Assembly: GCF_008000815.1 (NCBI RefSeq)
Contig: NZ_CP042806.1
Coordinates: forward strand, 4,712,001-4,776,000
Reading direction: 5' to 3'
From: Terriglobus albidus
Lineage (GTDB): Bacteria > Acidobacteriota > Terriglobia > Terriglobales > Acidobacteriaceae
DNA: 64,000 nt
The notes beneath the pieces were generated by a model that was given only the letters and a program-made list of their open reading frames with translations, searched no databases and was not told the DNA's origin. Shown here in pieces: positions 59,914 to 64,000 of this stretch. The position numbers were made by a program, and so were the translations under genes. The stretch's first letter is position 1. The number at the start of each line of letters is the position of its first letter.

Positions 59914-62565
59914 GTGTCAGAGATTTCACAGCCAGCCATGACGCCGTTTATGCGCCAGTACACTGCGGCGCAACAGGCCCACCCGGACTGCCTGATCTTC
60001 TTCCGCATGGGCGACTTTTATGAGCTGTTCTACGACGATGCCGTCAAGGTCTCGCGCGAGCTGCAGCTCACACTGACCGCCCGCGATAAGCAGAAGTCCG
60101 TCCCGATGTGCGGCGTTCCCTACCACGCCGCCGAAACCTACATCCAGCGCCTGCTGCGCAAGGGCTATCGCATCGCGATGTGCGAGCAGATGGAAGACCC
60201 GAAGACGGTGAAGACCATCGTGCGCCGCGAGGTCGTCCGCGTGCTCACGCCCGGCACAGCCATCGATCCATCGCTCGGCTCCGACGAGAATAACTTTCTC
60301 GCCAGCCTTGCGCCCGTCGGAAAAGATGCCTTCGGCGTCGCCGTGCTCGACCTCTCCACTGGCGACTTCCGCGCCACAGAGTTCCGCGGAACCGATGCTT
60401 TCTCTCTCGCTCTCGATGAGCTTGGCCGCCTGCGGCCCGTGGAACTTGTCCTCCCAGAAAGCTTTCATCCCGGCAAAGCCGGCTTGCTGGCGGACGACGA
60501 GGTTGAGCTGCCGGGACTGGAAGTTCGCACACGCACTCCAGTCGAAGACTGGGTCTTCACCGCCGACTATGCTCTTCCTCTCCTGCAGGGCCACTTCCAT
60601 ACCCACTCGCTCGATGGCTTCGGCCTTGCCGGCCATACCGCCGCCGCGGTCGCCGCGGGCGCGCTGGTGCATTATGTGCGCAGCACCAAGCAGGGAGAAC
60701 TGCAACATCTCGATGGACTGAAGTACTACCAACGCGGCGGCTCCCTGGAACTGGACGCTGTCTCAGTACGCAACCTCGAGCTGGTCGAGCCGCTGTGGAC
60801 GCAGGAAGGCGTAGAGAGCACCCTCTTTCACGCTCTGGACACCTGTTGCACGCCGATGGGCAAACGTCTTCTGCGCTCTGCGCTGTTGCGCCCGATGGCC
60901 GATGCGGCCTGCATCAACCGCCGTCTCGATGCAGTCGACGAAGCAGTCGGCTCGCTGCGTCTGCGTGAACAACTGCGACGCGCCCTTGATAATGTTCTCG
61001 ATTTAGAGCGTCTGCTGGCGCGTGTCTCCATGGACTCCGCCGGCCCACGTGATGTGCTGGCTCTGGGCCGAACTCTGGGCGCCTTGCCGACCGTACTGGC
61101 AGAGGCAGCGGCGTTCAAGGCCGAGGGCTGGCAGATGCTGACCTCGGGCTTCGATGCCCTCACCGATGCCTATGCAGCCATCATCAACACCATCGCGGAG
61201 GAGCCTCCAGTCACGCTTGCCGATGGCGGCTTCATACAGCCGGGACGCGATGCCGAACTCGATGAGCTACGTACACTCTCGCAGTCCGGCCGCCAATCGA
61301 TCGCCGCCATCGAAGAACGTGAGCGCGAACGCACCGGTATCTCTTCGTTGAAGGTTCGCTATAACTCCGTCTTCGGCTATTACATCGAGATCACCAAGGC
61401 CAATCTCAACTCCGTTCCCGCTGATTACGAGCGCAAGCAGACCCTGGTCAACGCCGAGCGTTTCACCACGCCGGAGCTGAAGGAGTACGAGACCAAGATC
61501 CTCACAGCGCATGAGCGCTCGGTCGAGATCGAGAAGCGTATCTTCGCGGAGCTGCGCACCACTGTACTTGCTGCTGCCCATCGCCTGAAGGAGACCGCCC
61601 GCCGTGTCGCCGAGATGGATCTGATGGCCGGCTTCGCGCACCTGGCAGCATTGCGCAACTACATCCGTCCTCAGATCGAGCTCGAAGGCTGCATCTATGA
61701 GGTCGTGAACGGCCGTCATCCCGTGGTCGAGCGCCGGCTGGAGCTCGCCGCTAGCGGCCGCTTCCATCCCAACTCCATGCATCTGGATGGCGTGGAAGGC
61801 CCTTCGCTGCTGCTGATCACCGGACCCAACATGGGCGGTAAGTCCACCTATCTGCGGCAGGCCGCACTGCTGGTCATCATGGCGCAGATGGGCTGCTTCG
61901 TTCCCGCCGAGCGCATGCGACTTTCTCTGGTCGACCGCGTCTACACCCGCATCGGAGCCACCGACAACGTCTCGCGCGGCCGCTCCACCTTCATGGTGGA
62001 GATGACCGAGACCGCCGCCATCCTGAACACCGCCACCGAACGTTCGCTCGTCCTGCTGGACGAGATGGGCCGCGGTACCGCAACCTACGATGGCCTCTCG
62101 CTCGCCTGGGCGACGGTCGAGCACCTCCACAACCGCATCGGCGCACGCACACTCTTCGCCACGCACTACCATGAGCTCACATTGTTGAGCGATCAGCTAT
62201 CGAAGCTCGAGAACCTGAGGGTCGCCTGCAAGGAAACCTCTACCGGCATCGTCTTTCTCCACGCCGTGGAACGCGGCCCGGCAAACAAGAGCTACGGTAT
62301 CGACGTTGCCCGGCTCGCCGGTCTGCCGCAGACAGTCATCGATCGCGCGCGTGATGTGCTGCGCCTGCACGAGAAGGCAGAGAACGCCTCGGTTCGCGGA
62401 GCCATTCCGGCTCCGCCGCAGCCTGCACTGCAGATGACCATCTTCACGCCGCTCTCGCAGAAGATCGTGGACCGCCTGCAGGAGACCGATATCAACTCAC
62501 TTACGCCGATGCAGGCACTTCAACTTCTGGACGAGCTGAAGCGCGAGCTGGAGGGACAGGCATGA
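59914..62565 (+). CDS. mutS: DNA mismatch repair protein MutS
   Basis: 883 residues, full length. Mismatch-reading motif FFRMGDFYELFYDDA, connector and lever domains, Walker A in GPNMGGKSTYLRQAA, Walker B LVLLDEMGRGTATYDG, FATHYHELTLL, and a C-terminal tetramer segment. Start GTG at 59914; ATG at 59938 is an alternative. Overlaps anmK by 4 bases (ATGA). Confidence 0.97.
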   Translation: MSEISQPAMTPFMRQYTAAQQAHPDCLIFFRMGDFYELFYDDAVKVSRELQLTLTARDKQKSVPMCGVPYHAAETYIQRLLRKGYRIAMCEQMEDPKTVKTIVRREVVRVLTPGTAIDPSLGSDENNFLASLAPVGKDAFGVAVLDLSTGDFRATEFRGTDAFSLALDELGRLRPVELVLPESFHPGKAGLLADDEVELPGLEVRTRTPVEDWVFTADYALPLLQGHFHTHSLDGFGLAGHTAAAVAAGALVHYVRSTKQGELQHLDGLKYYQRGGSLELDAVSVRNLELVEPLWTQEGVESTLFHALDTCCTPMGKRLLRSALLRPMADAACINRRLDAVDEAVGSLRLREQLRRALDNVLDLERLLARVSMDSAGPRDVLALGRTLGALPTVLAEAAAFKAEGWQMLTSGFDALTDAYAAIINTIAEEPPVTLADGGFIQPGRDAELDELRTLSQSGRQSIAAIEERERERTGISSLKVRYNSVFGYYIEITKANLNSVPADYERKQTLVNAERFTTPELKEYETKILTAHERSVEIEKRIFAELRTTVLAAAHRLKETARRVAEMDLMAGFAHLAALRNYIRPQIELEGCIYEVVNGRHPVVERRLELAASGRFHPNSMHLDGVEGPSLLLITGPNMGGKSTYLRQAALLVIMAQMGCFVPAERMRLSLVDRVYTRIGATDNVSRGRSTFMVEMTETAAILNTATERSLVLLDEMGRGTATYDGLSLAWATVEHLHNRIGARTLFATHYHELTLLSDQLSKLENLRVACKETSTGIVFLHAVERGPANKSYGIDVARLAGLPQTVIDRARDVLRLHEKAENASVRGAIPAPPQPALQMTIFTPLSQKIVDRLQETDINSLTPMQALQLLDELKRELEGQA

Positions 62566-63764
62566 GCAAGCAGCAGCCCGGACGTGAGCCTGCGGCGATG
62601 ACCATCGCCGGAGTGATGTCTGGCACCTCCGCCGACGGCGTCGATGTTGCCATCGTTCGCATCGCTCCCGGCAAGCACGTACCGAAGCTGAAGCTGCTGG
62701 AACACCGTGCCTTCTCGTATCCCAAGGCGCTGCGTAATGTTGTATTGGCAGCAATGGATGCGCAATCGATCTCCGCGGCGGAGATGGCGCGACTGCACTG
62801 GCGGCTTGGTGAGGTCTATGCCGACTGCATTGCACAGACGCTCGCCGCCTCTAAACTCAGGGCATCGCTGGTTGGTGTTCACGGACAGACGATCTATCAC
62901 CAGGGTGCGGCATCACCCTATCTTGGTAAACCGCTGAAGTGCACCTGGCAGTTAGGAGAAGCAAGCTGCATCGCTGAGCGTCTTCGCATTCCGGTCATCA
63001 GCGACTTCCGCCCCGCTGACATGGCCGCCGGCGGACACGCGGCTCCTCTGGTGCCGATGCTGGACTACACCGTCTTCGCGCACGCCAAACGCAATCGCGT
63101 GCTGCAGAACCTTGGCGGCATCGCCAACCTCTCCGCGATTCCCGCCAACACGAGCGCAGACAAGCTGCTCGCCTTCGACACCGGTCCGGCAAACATGGTG
63201 GTCGATGCACTGATGCAGCGTTTCTTTCAAAAGCCGTATGACCGCAATGGCGCCACGGCAAAACGCGGCATTGTTCTTCAGCCGGTGTTAGACACGCTGA
63301 TGCGCGATCCCTACTTTGTCGCAGCTCCACCGAAATCTACCGGGCGCGAGCAATACGGCGCAGCCTTCGTCGACAAGCTGCTGAAGCTCTGCGGTAAAGC
63401 GCGCGGCGAAGACATCATCGCCACTGCTACGGCGCTTACCGCTGAAAGCATCGCTCACGCCTACCGCACATTTGTCTGGCCGCATCTCGGAATGAACGCT
63501 CCCCTGGCTGCAGCTACGGACTTCATTCCAGCAGGCGGCGGAGCGAAGAACGCCACGCTGATGCGAATGCTGCGGGAACGTCTCGAGCCCTTAGGCATTA
63601 CGTTCGTCCCCATTGAGACCTTCGGCTTACCTGCCGAGGCCAAGGAGGCCGCAGCCTTTGCTCTGCTGGCGTGGCTCACATGGCACGGCCTGCCGGGAAA
63701 TGTTCCTTCCGCCACCGGAGCCTCGCGGCCTGTCGTCCTTGGAAGGATCACGGATGCGCGTTAG
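62562..63764 (+). CDS. anmK: Anhydro-N-acetylmuramic acid kinase
   Basis: 400 residues. Phosphorylates and opens 1,6-anhydro-MurNAc during cell-wall recycling. ATP-binding GVMSGTSADGVDVAIV, VHGQTIYHQG, NLGGIANLSAIP, FDTGPANMVVDALM and GGAKNATLM. Start overlaps mutS by 4 bases and the next gene's start lies inside its end, so this is a compact operon. Confidence 0.95.
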   Translation: MSKQQPGREPAAMTIAGVMSGTSADGVDVAIVRIAPGKHVPKLKLLEHRAFSYPKALRNVVLAAMDAQSISAAEMARLHWRLGEVYADCIAQTLAASKLRASLVGVHGQTIYHQGAASPYLGKPLKCTWQLGEASCIAERLRIPVISDFRPADMAAGGHAAPLVPMLDYTVFAHAKRNRVLQNLGGIANLSAIPANTSADKLLAFDTGPANMVVDALMQRFFQKPYDRNGATAKRGIVLQPVLDTLMRDPYFVAAPPKSTGREQYGAAFVDKLLKLCGKARGEDIIATATALTAESIAHAYRTFVWPHLGMNAPLAAATDFIPAGGGAKNATLMRMLRERLEPLGITFVPIETFGLPAEAKEAAAFALLAWLTWHGLPGNVPSATGASRPVVLGRITDAR

Positions 63765-64000
63765 ACGACTCGCCGCCTTACCTCTCCTCTTACTTGGGCT
63801 CGCCACAGGCTGCCGTACAAAGCCCGAAGGCAACATGGTGGTGATGGTCATTGAGTCGAGCCCGAACAACCTCGACCTCCGTATTGGCACCGACGCGCAA
63901 TCAGAGCGTATCGGTGGCCTGATCTTCGATCCCCTGGTCCATAAGGACGAGCATTACAACCCGCAGCCATGGATCGCGGAACGCTGGGAGCAGCCTGAGC
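63754..64000 (+). CDS. Extracellular solute-binding lipoprotein, peptide ABC type (3' end cut)
   Basis: 82 residues visible before the window ends. Signal LAALPLLLLGLATGC with a lipobox Cys20, then NMVVMVIESSPNNLDLRIG, GGLIFDPLVHKD and PWIAERWEQ, matching the start of family 5 (oligopeptide/dipeptide) binding proteins. Begins 11 bases before the anmK stop. With anmK, a murein-peptide or anhydro-muropeptide uptake role is plausible but unproven. Confidence 0.85.
   Translation, partial: MRVRRLAALPLLLLGLATGCRTKPEGNMVVMVIESSPNNLDLRIGTDAQSERIGGLIFDPLVHKDEHYNPQPWIAERWEQPE

Overview
The window looks like a chromosomal segment of an Acidobacteriota bacterium, most probably class Terriglobia (family Acidobacteriaceae). 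This is inferred from three very large Oar-like TonB-dependent receptors with an N-terminal carboxypeptidase-regulatory-like domain, a polysaccharide-catabolic gene set, moderately high GC, and families of hairpin-forming intergenic repeats. No 16S rRNA gene is present, so the placement is inference.

Layout. 1-3.6 kb: ribF cut by the window edge, an IS110-family element with a structured leader, and a secreted beta-propeller-like protein. 3.8-7.6 kb: a class A penicillin-binding protein and an S41-family peptidase homologue that has lost its catalytic Ser and Lys. 8.4-17.1 kb: sugar locus 1 (TonB receptor, FucI/AraA-type isomerase homologue, clan GH-A glycosidase, L-rhamnose mutarotase, zinc-ribbon protein), divergent from an unusual regulator that joins an IclR-type winged helix to a periplasmic-binding-protein sensor. 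17.1-21.4 kb: a single-domain response regulator, a small protein and a second TonB receptor. 21.5-38.1 kb: sugar locus 2, with a paralogous IclR/PBP chimera, an FG-GAP protein, a RuBisCO-like protein beside a DUF1537 acid-sugar kinase, an MFS transporter, an Asp/Glu-racemase-family protein, a GH127 enzyme, a five-bladed-propeller glycosidase, a GH29 fucosidase and a third TonB receptor. 38.2-39.7 kb: an IS1111-type element inserted in a hairpin repeat, then tRNA-Met. 39.9-64 kb: mostly housekeeping genes (kdsB, frr, lipA, mutY, GDP-mannose genes, an aspartate aminotransferase, coaD, recA, nth, hemACD with a CcsA/HemX protein, a MATE pump, mutS, anmK).

How it works together. The central observation is a shared 17-bp dyad, ATTCCG-N5-CGGAAT. 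It sits in the reg2/FG-GAP divergent region (twice), upstream of the GH127-RLP-kinase genes, and between the racemase-MFS genes and the propeller-GH29 genes. Related forms lie upstream of the third TonB receptor, and a variant (ATTTCA-N5-CGAAAT) lies between reg1 and TonB receptor 1. I read this as the operator family of the two chimeric regulators. The RuBisCO-like protein plus DUF1537 kinase pair matches the architecture of apionate/3-oxo-isoapionate catabolism (OiaK/OiaX). With GH127 and GH29 nearby, a branched plant polysaccharide such as rhamnogalacturonan-II is a reasonable but unproven substrate.

The intergenic DNA is rich in repeats: CCCCAGCGAAC hairpins (three copies), long inverted repeats starting GGGTGCCCC, composite inverted repeats at 33.7-34.2 kb and heptameric tandem repeats near 44.7 and 46.0 kb. 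Start codons were corrected from Shine-Dalgarno positions and domain limits where stated.
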